A stretch of 64,000 bases of DNA from Spizellomyces punctatus DAOM BR117 (GCF_000182565.1 NW_015971544.1:432622-496621), one strand, 5' to 3'; positions 12,501 through 25,383 are shown, counted from the first letter of the stretch. Program-made: numbers and translations. Notes: generated from the sequence alone by a model not told the origin.

Positions 12501-15500
12501 CAGCGAGTTTTTTTGGAGATTCTTGCGCCCGCTTTGTTAGAGGCACGAGCTGGAAGCGCCCCGGGATTATCCGCTTCCATGTGTGGTCTCGATCAACTGC
12601 TAGCATGTAACAAGGATGTCATTGTCCATATAGTCCGGTATCTTCTCTGCGCAGATGATGCGATTGCCCTCTATGCTGTACGTATTGTGAACACCTTATC
12701 TCAGTCACCATTCCTCGGAAGTGCTGACGGAGGCGGGAGAGTTAATCGACTGGTGAGCATTCTTCAATCTTCGGAGCATCGCGACATGCTTGTCAGAGGG
12801 TTCGTCAAACGCCTGGAAATGGAGGAAGAGGAGCAAAATGCTGCAGTCATCGAAAATGCGGATATAAGAGGGACGGAAGGTGGACCAATGTTCAGCGAAG
12901 GACCGGACACTAAAGAGTCTTTGGCTTTGATAGCGGAGAATTGGCAGGACAAAATCTGGCCTGACTACCAAGTCGGATTGGTGCACATGGTCCGTATGGC
13001 TATCCTCGATCTACTCCTTGTCAATGTCACCGCAGTCCGCCCTTCGCCGACAATCGCGCATTTTCTCCTTGGGTACACTGGACGCGTCTCAGCCGCGCAG
13101 TCAAGCGTTAATGGTCCTTCGGGTTTGAGTGGCGAATATAATTGTTTGCATGCTATCCTAAATCTTATCCGGGTCAGAGCGCGGGATACGGCCAGACCGC
13201 ACGATGCACCTGAGTTTGAAGATGTCCGAGCTCAACCCTTGTTTGTCACTCATCCGCGTCTGGCAGAGCGTTGCTATCGCCTAATATATCACCTATGCGC
13301 CGATAGCTTCACATCGGCCTCTACCATGCGTTATTTGCGAAATACCGAAGACTATTTCTACCGACAGCTGCAAGCCATGCCAGTTGACAAAGTGGAGATA
13401 TCGGAGGATTCCGATATTGAAAATAGCATTCTATTGGCGACATTGCTTCAGCGTGCATGGCTGATGAAGTCGGTTGCCCTCGAGCTTCACGTTACAACTG
13501 GTGCACAACAACGGTCGCATGCACAGAAATTGGTCAATGTGCTCTATGTCGAGCCGATGCAAACAACCGCATCGCAGCAGACGGAAGACGAAGATGACAT
13601 GGAGCTTGCAGACGACGATTATGATGGCATGGGCCCCTCGTCGAACTATCCCACGTCGTTTGAGCAACCACTTACAAAGATCATGGAAATCTTGAATTCC
13701 ATGAGTTTCCATGATATGGACGCTCAGAGTCTCTCAGTGAGCATTCCATCAAAGATTCTGGAGATGATTAACTTGGAGGACTTCCGTCGGGACGGTATAT
13801 ACGATATTCGCGCTGTCCACCATCACTTAGTTGCGATATCAGAAAAGTCGGATCCAAAGGGGGAAGTACTCGGCGAGACAAGGAGGATACTGTCAGAACT
13901 TCTCAGGAGTAACTTTGGTCAGGAGATTGGCTCTGCTAGGTGCCATTGTGCGCAGGCATGGGGCCAAATGGTGCAAGTTACTCTCACTCGGTGCTTTTCA
14001 CTCATCCCGGCTGATGTTCGCGAGGGAAAACTGTTTGAGATATTATCCACTTTACTGCCGAAGATGAACTACAGTCCTACTGCCCCATCGATTGCCGAGG
14101 GAATGTCTACCGTGGTGCTTGTTTTGCTAAATGGGATGCAGAAAGATCGGACATTCCAGTCCTTGATACAGACGGCTACCTTACAATCCGAATCTACAAT
14201 ATCTACAATTCGTTTGCCAACTGAGACTTTGCAACAGGTCGTACTTCGCGGGATACTGGACGGAATAGGAAAGTCGGCGGCCTCCTTAACTATGCGAGGC
14301 AATCTTTATGTAGCACTTTTGAAGTTTCTGCAGTATACGAAACCTGAAGAGCTGGAACTTCTTCAGCGCTCAGTGTTGGGTCATTCCATCTCCAATGGCC
14401 AAGCCGAGAACGATAACACGCTTTTGGTAGCTCGTCGTGAGCGCTTGCTTCAGGGCAACTATCTTATCATAGATGGCTATGGTCAGAAATTATTGGACAC
14501 GATTTGTCCCGATGCGACCGGTGGCAACGGTGTTTGGAATATAGTTTCCTTTGCGGTCCTTGATGCAATATATGAACTTGCATCATGGAGCAAAAAGGAG
14601 CAGAGAACAAGAGGCAATGGGATCCTTGATATTCTGGTCCAGCGCAATTTCCTCGGTGACGTCGTCAGAACTATTAAACATGAGGATGATCGGGCATTGC
14701 AGGATCTCCTGAGAAATGAGCCAGGTAAACTTGACCGTCATGTGACGAGCCCTTGCCGCTTTGTAGAACTAAACCCAGGCTTCTGTCTCAGATGCAATGA
14801 ATTCGCAGCTCATTTTTGAAGTGAAAATGGCATTCCTGCTCCGATTGTCTTTGACATCGGACGGAGCCAGAAAATTGCTAGAATATGGAGTCTTTGAAGC
14901 GCTTTCAGATTGTAGATTTGTGGACCTTCGGCCCGACGTGGAAGCTCGCATAACTGGTAACGTTACTGTACTAGATTGCACTAGGGGGCACTCGAGGCTA
15001 ATGCAATAGGCACGCTATTCCAGACTATGATGACATAGTACCGCCTGCACATGAGCGTTACCATCAAGTTCTGCTGCCAACTTTAGAGCTTATTTTATCT
15101 GTAGCGCAACATACTCACGACGACTACAGCGCGCCCGCCAGGGTATGAGCATAATCACGTCCACGCCAAACCGTGCCTAAACTAAGGATTTCTTTAGGTT
15201 GCCGGCTTTGTGGTTGCCCATCAGCATGTTTTGGCAAAGATATTGAAAGATAGCTCTCAGTATATCACATTGGCATCCTTAAAGGAGCTAGAACTGACGA
15301 CGGGTCTGTTGTCATACTTGGCCCCCCGGCAGGAGCTTATGGAAAAAGAGGTTGGAACTATGCGTCATATTTAGCGTCATGCATCGCGGGACTTATAGAC
15401 GATTTCGCTCTCAGTTACCTGTAGCTGGACACTCTAGCTTCCACGCCCTCCTCCTAGCCCTATTGAACAAGTATGCCTCACCAAGTCGATGGATTAGCCA

Positions 15501-16671
15501 GCTCAAGCCGATTAGTCGGGTTGAACAGGAGAAGCATCGTACCATGGTCGCATGTAAGACTCTTGTTTCATATAGCATGCGATAAGTCAATCCTTTACAC
15601 TCCTCCCAGTCCTAGGAAGGCCTACGGATGTCAGTAATTTCCGGCAGGAAGCTGAGACCCTAGTAACCAGCATTTGCCGAAATCTATTGTCTTATTGTCG
15701 CACTGCAAGCGAGTGGAAAGAAGCTGAAGGTACAACGCGCCGATACCTCTCCCAGATTGAAGTATGCTAATAACTGAATCAGGAGGACTCGGCAAGTCAA
15801 TTGTTCCGCGGCCACCTTTATTCACCCCGTCCTTTACCATGGAAAATGACCGGATTCCGAGCGCTGGGTTGGTAGCAGGTACGGAAGATTACCAAAGTGC
15901 AATGCGTAATTGTATGTTGAGACTGACCATATCATAGGTCAACCAAGACCTTCCATGTACACCATTTGCGCGTTCACCTCACGAGTGGTCCAAACCCTGA
16001 TGCAGTCAATTGAGGACTACAAGCATTTAAGTCTTAAAATTGCTGAAACGCATCGACTGTCTGTCGATGAAGTCAACGAGGTATGTCAGTATGGTTTTAA
16101 TGCATATGGACATCGTCCTTACATTACTGTGCGCTCGTAGATAACCCGTGATGTCACCGAGTTTGAGGAAGAGCTGTCAGCCGCGCAGAGGCGACAATGG
16201 GCTCTCCTTCAGCTTGATAAGACTTTAAAGAAGAAGGCTGACGATGTGTGGTCTTTCCTATGTACGTGAAAATATTTTGTGTCTTCTCTTGCGGGGATAC
16301 TCATTTTTGTCCCATTGCGCAGATCTCCTTGAGCATCTTCTGCTATTACTATGGCGTCACCTTGTAACGTTTATCGCAGAATATCATGTCATGCCTCCGC
16401 GTTCCCGAATAGCCACCGAGAAGGAGAATTTGGGACCGCAAATCAACACTTGCCTCGCTCCAATAATAACGCGTGTTCAGGCTCTCGAACTGGTTAGTTG
16501 GAAGTGCAGCTCCAATGACTGTTTAAAGGATCTATCTGACGAGTTTTAATATCTACTGCACAGAATGAAGACATTGTTGGTAGCCTAGGCAATGTGGAGA
16601 GCCGAAAAACATTTTTGAGCATGCTCGTCCGACAATTGCGAGAGCTCCTCCAAAGCGTACAGCAAGACTAA
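9590..16671 (+). CDS. NUP192: Nucleoporin Nup192/Nup205 (inner ring)
   Basis: Twelve exons: 9590-9776, 9970-14724, 14792-14956, 15024-15142, 15198-15350, 15415-15553, 15610-15729, 15783-15878, 15938-16080, 16141-16261, 16323-16492 and 16564-16671. They sum to 6276 nt, in frame, 2091 aa, close to the metazoan Nup205 size. The protein is an alpha-solenoid throughout. Family-like segments include the N-terminal VINGRRQHANAQFVEAAIFL and the C-terminal stretch LEYGVFEAL, VDLRPD and ERYHQVLLPTL. Nup192/205 is a large scaffold of the inner ring of the nuclear pore. The exon 3/4 boundary was set at the TTCCAG acceptor ending at 15023 because nearer AG sites bring in stop codons. An acidic patch (TEDEDDMELADDDYDGM) interrupts the solenoid near residue 1260. 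Intron phases are mixed and exon 2 alone codes for about three quarters of the protein. Confidence 0.93.
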
Positions 16672-17034
16672 ACGACCAAAGAAGATCTTGGTCACCCTGG
16701 ACAATTCATGCGGGCCTCAGAGTGCACGTAGATTCGCGCGTGTCCCCGTTTGTGGATTTAGTTAATTGTATATTCTGTACAAACTCCTACCTGTCTGCCC
16801 CCCGCAACCCCACCATCAGGTCATCCGGAAAGATGGACATGGATATCGGAGTATATATATATGTATAAAGGGAAACTTTTCCGCTAATAAAATTCTGGAA
16901 TTGCACATTAAAAGAACATTCGTGCATCACCACGGAAGGAACGAGAGTCAAACACAAGGGAATCCCTTCTCGCTTGTAAGCTGATGGAATCGGGGACAGA
17001 AACGTGCTTTGTCTGTGGTAGGTAAATGGAGTGT

Positions 17035-17040
17035 CACGTG
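17035..17040. promoter_or_regulatory. CACGTG box, distal
   Basis: Palindromic E-box about 400 bp before the start codon of the Pho84-type transporter. In yeast the bHLH factor Pho4 binds CACGTG at phosphate genes. A role here is inferred from position only. Confidence 0.4.
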
Positions 17041-17275
17041 AAGCCTATGTCGTCATCAGTAACCGCTGCTGATTGGTCCACAAGGCTAGCCATGAGTTCG
17101 AAATTCGGTTGAGGTGTTGCAAGTGTTCTTGATTTCTTTTTAGATTTGCTCTTGTTCTTTGATCGAAACGTCAGAGTCGTTGCGCTGCAGGAACTGTTCC
17201 GTCATCGAATGCAGAATGAATCGGCAAGGATTCTTTCATCAGTGGGGGTCTTCCATTAGGATACCGCCATTGTTG

Positions 17276-17281
17276 CACGTG
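17276..17281. promoter_or_regulatory. CACGTG box, proximal
   Basis: Second CACGTG, 162 bp before the ATG and followed by T, the flank of medium-affinity Pho4 sites in yeast. It fits phosphate-responsive control of the transporter. Confidence 0.42.
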
Positions 17282-17391
17282 TAGGGGTCTGGAAGCCTCC
17301 TCCCTGAACAGTGCCAAAGGAAATTTCATGTGCAATACAACATTGCTGCTTGTTTGATTATACTGGTTATCAGTTTGGATGGGGGTGCGCT

Positions 17392-17399
17392 TATATAAA
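17392..17399 (+). promoter_or_regulatory. TATA box of the phosphate transporter gene
   Basis: TATATAAA lies 44 bp before the ATG at 17443. Confidence 0.55.
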
Positions 17400-17442
17400 G
17401 GACAGCCACAAAGAAAGTTCACTCCCATCAAACATAGCAACC

Positions 17443-19639
17443 ATGGGTACTCAATTGGCCGCGAGCGCACTCGAGTCTAGCCGTTTTACACGCCATCATG
17501 TCAAGGCAGTCGTCGTTGCCGGGGTGGGATTCCTGGCTGACCAATATGACCTTTTCATCATGTCAGTTTGTTTTTCATCAGTTGCTTACACGTTCAGACA
17601 TTAATGATGATAGACTTTTTGACTCTGTACTAGTAACCTTATCGTGCCAATGTTGGGTTATGTATATTTCGCCTCCAACCACAATTCTATTCCAGACTCC
17701 CAAAAGTCTATATTAGTAGCTGCTGTAAACCTCGGTGCCATTATCGGACAGGTGAGCCTTACATGTATCACAATGCTGGTTCCTTTTACTGTCTTACCGG
17801 ACCTTGTGTGCTTTATTTGGTAGTTTACATTCGGTCTCTTGGCGGACAAATTCGGAAGGAAGAAGATGTATGGAACGGTACGGTTGATTCCATCATTGTT
17901 CTCTCATCGTTTTTGTGACTTTTAATCATGATCTAACCCATAATTTAGGAACTTATGATCATCATAATGGGAACCGTTGCTGGATCACTCGCTGGGGGTG
18001 GCCCGTACCTCAGTGTTGTGTTCACCCTTGGTTTCTGGCGATTCATACAAGGAGTAGGCATCGGAGCTGATTATCCAATGTCTGGTAGGGCTATATTCTC
18101 GCTTTGAGCACGTAACTACAGTTCCTCTGACACTCAAGTCGTTTCTTTAGCCACCATTGCTGCGGAATTTGCCAATCTTCGCAATCGTGGGGTCATGATG
18201 GCCGCTGTGTTCTCTATGCAAGGGTTTGGGCTTCTTTTCGGGGTTTTGGTGGCCCTTATCGTTCTACCGTGCTTCAAATCAGCCATCAACGAAAATGTTC
18301 AGGCATTCGATCATGTCTGGCGTATCATTATGGTATATTTCTGTCTTCCGCTGCAGTAGGTAACTGTATTGCCGGTCGACTGGTGCTTAAACACTGTTCA
18401 CAGGCTGCTGGATTGATCCCAGCCTTGCTGGCCCTCTATTACCGCCTCACTATTCCGGAATCTCCTCGATATACAAGCGACATCACCAGGGACGAGATTA
18501 AAGCATTGCGCGATGCGAAATTGTTCCTCAAAGAAGCCTCAGACGAAGGAAGTATAACAGTCACTGAGTGCAACCCAACGGCGCCCGTGCGCTTTGAGCA
18601 CAACATAAGCTCGTTTCGTGCCTTCTTTGGACAGTGGAAAAATGCGAAATTATTGATGGGAACGGCTGGCACATGGGTAGGTTGCTGTTAGGATTCATAA
18701 TGTACTCAGCAGTCACTGAAATGGTTTCCTTCAGTTTCTCATTGATATCGCTCTTTATGGGCTGGGTTTGAACAATAGTATAATCCTATCGGAGATCGGC
18801 TTCGCTAAGGGTGATACTCCGTATGACTCTATGCTAAAAATTATCTTGGGAAACCTGATCATTTCGCTGTTGGGAAACTGTAGGTGTAAACATCTAGAAT
18901 GACTGCATTGGCTCTCGATGTAACGTTATGCTTTACATGTAGTTCCGGGGTACTTCGCTGCAGCTGCTGTCATAGATACGATGGGCCGCCGACTCCTGCA
19001 GCTCGTTGGTTTTGCCGCCTTGACTGTATTCTACGTAAGTCTTAATGCGTCGCTTATGCATCCATTAGAGCTGTACTCAAATATCTGGCGCTCATCTCGC
19101 AGGTGGTTATTGCCTCGGCCTATCACCAGATCCTGGACACATCGATCGCGTTGTTCGTTGTCATCTACACGTGCGCGCAGTTCTTTGTCAACTTTGGTCC
19201 CAATGTGACAACGTTCATTATTCCCGGGGAGGCGTTCCCAACCGAATGGCGAGCGACTGCGCATGGGATATCGGCGGCGTGCGGAAAGATTGGAGCGTTC
19301 ATCGCATCGTATGCATTTACTCCTGTTGCAGCGTCGATCGGTGTCAATGGCACTATTGGTGTCCTTGCCGGGTGCATGTTCTTGGGTTTCGTGCTGACGT
19401 ATTTCACAATTCCCGAAACAAAGGGACTGGCTCTTGATGGCGGCATTAACGGTAATAGTATGGAGACTATCGACGTTGTAACGGAGCGAAACGATTCATT
19501 GGACGGCATTCAAGGTAATAGTATGGAGACTATCGACGGTGTAACGCAGCAAAACAATTCAACGGACGGCATTCAAGGTAATGGTACGGAGACTATCGAC
19601 GTTGTAAAGCAGCGAAACGATTCAATGCGCGAACGTTAA
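17443..19639 (+). CDS. PHO84: Pho84-type inorganic phosphate:H+ symporter (MFS)
   Basis: Nine exons: 17443-17561, 17634-17751, 17824-17877, 17949-18084, 18151-18332, 18404-18676, 18735-18879, 18943-19034 and 19103-19639; 551 aa. It has the 12-TM layout of the phosphate:H+ symporter branch of the major facilitator superfamily. Visible signatures are GFLADQYDLFI in TM1, the loop LADKFGRKK, GIGADYPMSATIAAEF in TM4, and IPGEAFPTEWRATAHG before TM11. It would take up phosphate across the plasma membrane. The cytosolic C-terminus carries three near-identical 21-residue repeats (GNSMETID type). The start gives a short N-terminus before TM1 and follows a TATA box. Its two upstream CACGTG boxes support the phosphate assignment. 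Confidence 0.9.
19451..19639 (+). repeat. Three 63-bp in-frame tandem repeats
   Basis: Units 19451-19513, 19514-19576 and 19577-19639 each begin GGTAAT and encode GN(S/G)(M/T)ETID followed by a polar stretch ending DGIQ. They form the C-terminal tail of the phosphate transporter. The third unit ends in the stop codon. Confidence 0.92.
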
Positions 19640-19997
19640 GCGTGTAATCTGTTTGGGGATCGGATGGGAAGGTACAATTATCGATAGTCTCATTTAGTGC
19701 TGCATCGGATTGATTCTACAGTGCAGAATTTCTCAGTTTGACACAATGACATTTTCATTCGATCTCAAGACTTGAATTAAACCTTCGACGGAGCCTTTCT
19801 CTGTCCATCCACTTGCTACCCAAAGTTATCGCCGGCCATGTTCTGTCGGGCACTGATCCTGAAATCTGACTTGTAGTGATGGCACTGCGGCCTAATCTTG
19901 TAGTTTCTCCGTAAAGTTCGACGTATGATTTGATTATATTCTTTGATGATTGGAAGGAATTATGTCCCCCCAGTCACTATCGCCAATTAAGACAATA
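19640..19997. other. Convergent 3' region
   Basis: Lies between the stop codons of two convergent transporter genes. Nothing beyond presumed 3' UTRs. Confidence 0.5.
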
Positions 19998-21985
19998 TCA
20001 ACCTTCTATCTCTATGCTACATTCACTGTCTGAAAAGCTACTCTCAGGCACACTTTCAGTCTCGAATGCAGAGAGCCCCTTGCCATCAATCACAAACAGC
20101 GCTTCTACAAACTGAACAAGAACCAGTACAACGAGAATATGATAGACCAGGTGGTGCTTGAGAGGGAGTGAGCTGCTGAGGGACCATGACCAGATGGCTC
20201 CCGCGAGAGCAGGTCCGATAGTTCTATTGAACAAGCAGCGATTCAGCGCAACAGCAAACGGAAAAAAAAATGAACCTAAGGGAGAACAGACATCAGTACG
20301 AACCTGACACCTGCTGCCGCGCATTGACCAACTCCATTCACAGTTCCAAGATTTGCGGGGTCGGTGACAGAGTTATTGACCTACGAATAAACGTGAGTGA
20401 GAGTTCAAAATTGCAAAGTATTGGATACACTAGTAAGTTTACCAGAATGGTAACACTCGTAAATGATACGACATTAAAAAATATTCTCCACCCAAGACAG
20501 CTCATCAATGCACCCCATACCAGCCAATCGATTTGGCCATCCTCGGTACGCCCACGCTCGGACCCTCTCGCTTTGGCAATAGCATTAACAAAGGGTACCG
20601 CGACAAATGCTGGTATCAGTCCCAGGAGCGCTGCACGATAAAGATACAAGGCCCCGTATTTCCGCTCCAGGCGTGGATAGATAAATATTTGGATAAATAA
20701 AGTTAATATGCCCAGCATCGATAGGCTGACGCCAATATCTTTTGACTGAAACCCCAGTCCACCACGCCCGAGAGAAGTAGAGGCGTATAGAGGATACGTC
20801 TCGTCAAAGATGATTTGTTGAAATGCCCATGACGCAAAAGCATACAGCGAAAGAAGCGTGAGTCGAGTCAATGCCGGACGCCTTGCATTGCTTCGGTTGG
20901 CATGCGGCAATAGAGGACTATTCTCGTTGTCGCATACTTCGGGACCATTCTTGTTTCTTATGAGTGTTTCCTTGAGGTTGAAATACCCGATAGTAAATCC
21001 AATTGTGCTAACCGCGGCGCTAACAAGACAAGGCAATAGGAAAGGGTATTCCCGCCAAAAGGGTGTGTCGAACCAAGAGGGAAATGTCAGAGCTGGTTGA
21101 CTAAGGAGTCCGCCGACCATTGGCCCACCTGCAAACCCACTGTTGAGCTGCCACGAAACCAAGGGTAATAATGACCAATCAACTTACAAATGGACCCAAT
21201 GCCCATGGACAATCCAAGAAGAGAGAAGGCTCTGCCTCTGTTGCTGTTGTCAGTTACTTCACCTAACATGCTCTTGGCCACGCCAATATTGCCTTTAGAA
21301 ACACAATCAGTATCTCCACTTTACTCGTGTCCATCGCATCCACCTACCATTCAGTAAGCCACCAATCGTCCTAGCTGCTATAGCCCATTATAACGACTTG
21401 CTCAATCCAAATAGAACAATCTGCGAAAACAAACTAGTTAATAACCCAAGTGTTTGTAGGACACATTACAGGGATCAAGTCAGTACCGCGCAAGCATTTC
21501 CAGCTAGTCCCAAGAGCAGCACCGGCCGCCGTCCTATTCGATCACTCAACGTCCCCCATGGCAGTGCCGATAAACATTGTGCTCCCGCAAATGCGGCGGT
21601 GATGAATCCCACATAGTAACCAAGGGACTCAGAATCTGGTGCAACTCCAAAGCTTTCTACCTACACAAGAAACCTAGCAATTAGAAGAACAATACAAATC
21701 GAAACGAATGAGCGAGTCACTTGTACGTGGACATACCATAAACACAATAAAGGGAAACAAAATGGTAAACTGAAATGGCTCACACAAGATTACGGTCATC
21801 AGAACTACCAACTGCTTCGTGGGCAGAGGAGTGCGAGCAGGCATGTTGATGTTATCAGAACAGCCGTTGGCATCATTCTTTTGGTTGTTGTGAAAGGTGT
21901 CGGCAATCCCTATTGGCATCAATCCATCGTTCTCATCTATAAGCTCAGGTTGTGAGAGGAGGGGTGTGCTCTCTTGAGGTGGCAT
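19998..21985 (-). pseudogene. MFS transporter (ZIFL-like) with an in-frame stop
   Basis: Seven exons: 21985-21737, 21660-21487, 21420-21348, 21292-21188, 21128-20443, 20380-20304 and 20223-19998. They total 1590 nt and keep one reading frame. The protein would be 529 residues with 12 TM segments, of the fungal MFS group near plant ZIFL carriers: CEPFQFTILFPFIVFM in TM1, GTLSDRIGRRPVLLLG as the MFS loop, GNIGVAKSMLGE in TM4/5, and RTIGPALAGAIWSWSL near the end. Codon 152 (21390-21388) reads TAA in the TM4 segment between SKSL and WAIAARTIGG. All splice sites and every other codon are intact, so this is a very young pseudogene, a null allele or a base error. I found no alternative splice that removes the stop and keeps the helix. 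Substrate unknown; drug or small-molecule export is typical. Confidence 0.75.
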
Positions 21986-22634
21986 GGTGGAGCGGATGGA
22001 TATTTTGGCAAATGTTACAAGCGGGTTACTCTATGGTCCCCAAAGGCTCTTTAGATCTGACTGACTTGACGACGAGCAGCAACAACAACAAACACAATAC
22101 CTTGCTAAAAGAAATCTAAAATCATCTTTTCTCCCCCACCCTGCAATGTGGAGTAGAGGGCGGTAAAGATCTTTGAAGAGTCTCCCAAGATCAGCGTGGC
22201 GCAGCTGATTACGAGGATCGCGACATTCTCCTTGCGATCAACGGCAACTCTCTTGTTTCCTGCCATCTTTCAGCTTTGGAGGGATGCACTTGATCGTTGT
22301 GCATTCGCTTCTTGCGTGGAAGAGCGCAATAAATTACAAGAATGATGCCGTGTTTATCATTTACAGATTGGCCATGGGTTTTCAGCAAACCCACCGTTGA
22401 CAAACGACGGCTTTGGATAACCTCTGGAGAGGGCACCAGATGTTCCCCCTTTGATCTTATCGCATCTGGAAAACCATCTAAATTACAAACGAACCCAAAA
22501 AAAGATGAAGCCCGCGGAGATGCGCAAAGGGAGCATTAATAAGCTCCCAGCAAGCATGTATAAATATGGATACTCGCCTTTGGGGATTCCCTTCAAAAAC
22601 ACCCTTTCTCGCACCTAAACTGGGAGATTGAGAT
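21986..22634. promoter_or_regulatory. Divergent promoter region
   Basis: It separates the minus-strand MFS gene from the plus-strand sulfatase. A TATA box for the sulfatase lies at 22559. No coding frame is supported. Confidence 0.45.
22559..22566 (+). promoter_or_regulatory. TATA box of the sulfatase gene
   Basis: TATAAATA lies 69 bp before the ATG at 22635. Confidence 0.5.
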
Positions 22635-25383
22635 ATGCATCGTCTGGCTACCTGCCTCGCTTTACTTATCGGCCTTGCTGCCGCGCACACCGAGACGACA
22701 AAGAAGCCCAACATTGTATTTTTACTGTGCGTATTGCAATCTCGCAAAATGGGCCAATGGTGGGTTCTGATATTCGTCCTAAACTAGTACCGATGATCAG
22801 GATCAGCGGATGGGAAGTCTCGAATACTTGCCTTTGATACGCAAGCATTTAATTGAAAAAGGTACACAACTAAGCTCCGAGGAACCTTTGATATTCTCGA
22901 TTTCACCTCACACCAATGTCATTTGTCAGGAACAATCTTCCCCAATCATTATGTAACGACATGTCAGTAGGTCGTCGATATCAAATCTCATAGCAGACTC
23001 TCATCTTTCTTGCCAACAGCTATTTGCTGTCCCTCTCGTGTTTCGATCCTCCGGGGACAACTGGCTCATAACCATAATTTCACCGATGTCTTTGCACCAC
23101 ATGGAGGGTACGATAGATTTCTGGAAAAGGGTCTTAATGAAGAGTATCTGCCAAAATGGTTGCAGGCGGCAGGTTATGATACTTATTATATCGGAAAGGT
23201 GCATATCTATGCATCAACTCTCGTACATAAAGGCAAAATTGGTGATCAAGATTCATTCCATGACACTAGTTTCTGAATGGCTACGGACTCGACAACTACC
23301 AGCAAACCCCTGGGGGCTGGAACATCTTTGATGCGCTAATTAATCCTTGGATTTACGATTACTTCCACTCTGTCTTTTCTCGGAATGGTGCCGAACCCAG
23401 ACACTATCCGGGATGGCATCAAGTCGATGTAATTGCTGAGAAGGGTAAGCGCTGTATTTGTTAATTATCTGAAAATGGAGTCTAATCCAAAATCATTCTG
23501 TAGCGCTTGATGTTTTGGAATCACATTTGAAATCCAAGGAGAAGCCGTTTTTCTTGTACCTCGCTCCCACGGCACCGCACACTACAGTGTACTTGAGTAG
23601 TCCAAGATCCGCTAAAAGCTTGTATTCCAAAGATAACTAATCTCTGCTCCTGCCCACTTCAGAGCGTTTCCGCCCGACGCTACCGACGAATCAGACATTA
23701 TAATTACAGAAGCACTTCCAGCTGTTAGGCATCAGCACCTGTTTTCAACTGTGAAGGCTCCACGTGTGCCAAATTTCAATACCGCCAACGTGGAAGGGAA
23801 GCCCAGGTACATCAACCAACTACCGTTGCTTAACGATTCAACAATCGAGACTCTCGATCGGTGGTATCGACAACGACTGAGGACCTTGCAGTCCGTGGAC
23901 GAATTGCTCGACTCTGTTGTCAAGACCTTAGAAGAAAATGGCGTCCTAGACAATACGTACATGTGAGTATAAGGATCAGTTTGTGTGCAATATTGCGTAT
24001 TGTTGATGTTGATTTTACTAGCTTTTTGACTGCGGATAATGGATATCACATTGGTAAGTTCTTGAGCGGTTTGGAGAGCATTTGGCAAAATTGTTTAATA
24101 CGATTGTGTCCCCAGGAACGCATCGCCTGAATGCAGGAAAGACAACACCTTATGAAGAGGATGTCAACGTACCCTTCATTGTCCGGTATGTGAAAGCAGT
24201 GGCAGTAGCGCTTGACGATAGCAACTGACACATTCATCTGGGCTATTAGGGGGCCCGGCGTCAAAAAAGGAGCGGTTAACGACAATGTCAACACGTCAGT
24301 ACGCTAGCAAGTGCATTTGATTAACTAGCAGTTTCATCGCTGTAACAACCGGTCAAAAATAGGCACACAGATATTGCTACGACCCTTCTGCAGATAGCCG
24401 GCGCAAGCTTGCCACCAATCGAACTCGACGGCATTCCAATCCCAATTCACGAGTCCGATTCGATCGACGACGAGGCGGTTTACGAAAGTTTCAATGTGGA
24501 ATTCTGGCGGCCAGTTGTGCCCGAAGTATGCAAGCTCGTATGAGCAGTACACCTCTCCTATCCGTTCCTAACCCCAATGCCTTCCTAGCTTTATAACATC
24601 CCGTACGCACTCGAAAACAATTACAGATCTGTACGTGTAGTTGCCCCCGATTACAGCTTTCTGTATACAGTCTGGTGCACTGGCCATAGGGAGCTCTACA
24701 ACCACACCGCTGATCCCTACCAATTACACAATATCTACGAAACCGTCGATGGGCGAGTACTGCAGCGGTTGGATGCGTTGTTAGTTGCGCTGCATGAATG
24801 CAAGGGCAAAACATGTAGTAAGCCTTGGGAGGTGCGTGGAACTCTAGAACGAATACGGACTGTGAAGTTGCCTGTGACTCTTCAGCTGTGCTCATCCGGC
24901 TGTCTTTGCCCAGTATATCCACAAGGCCAAACACGCTAGAACGCTTCGTGATGCCCTATCTCCTTCGTTGGACCCCTTTTATGAAAAACATCAACACCGC
25001 CTGCGAATCAATGCGTGCCTAGACCATTACGAAAGGGAAAACGAAATTGTGGAATCAACGACTTCCGAGGTGCACGGTAGTAGTCGCCTCGTGTTGCAAG
25101 GACAAGGACATTCACAAGGTCAAGACGATTTCGTCGTGGCGCAAAACAATCTGAACGCCCGATGGGGGCGTGCGATAAAGGGAAAGCGGTATAAACATCC
25201 CAGAGTGAGGAAGATCTTTGAACCGCGGACGGATATTGAAGAGTATGGGTATGTTGTCTTACTCTTTCGGGGATTGCCAGGAGAAGTGCAACCCTCCTAA
25301 TGCTGGATTGTTTGCTTAGGGTGCCGCTTACCGTTGAAGAAGTTAAATTGGGGCTCAAGCCTAATGCATATGATTACGATTAG
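22635..25383 (+). CDS. Secreted sulfatase (arylsulfatase family)
   Basis: Fourteen exons: 22635-22726, 22788-22861, 22930-22962, 23020-23198, 23270-23444, 23504-23588, 23663-23962, 24022-24053, 24116-24185, 24250-24294, 24363-24525, 24589-24831, 24914-25248 and 25320-25383; 1890 nt, 629 aa. A signal peptide (MHRLATCLALLIGLAAA) precedes the sulfatase fold. The metal-binding TDDQD is at residues 32-36. The catalytic CCPSR at 69-73 has Cys69 placed for conversion to formylglycine, followed by VSILRGQ. Also visible are AAGYDTYYIGK, ADNGYHIGTHR with a second metal/active-site group, and a C-terminal YRSVRV region. It would hydrolyse sulfate esters outside the cell or in the secretory route. The substrate cannot be told from sequence. 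The basic tail after residue 500 is longer than the catalytic core needs. Confidence 0.9.

Larger units (their letters stand above)
16672..17391. other. Intergenic region upstream of the phosphate transporter
   Basis: No gene supported. It holds two CACGTG boxes, listed separately, and a TA-rich stretch near 16850. Confidence 0.5.

Noticed and set aside
14957-15009. Nearer AG acceptors for nucleoporin exon 4
   Set aside because: Each brings an in-frame stop; only the TTCCAG ending at 15023 joins to the conserved ERYHQ segment.
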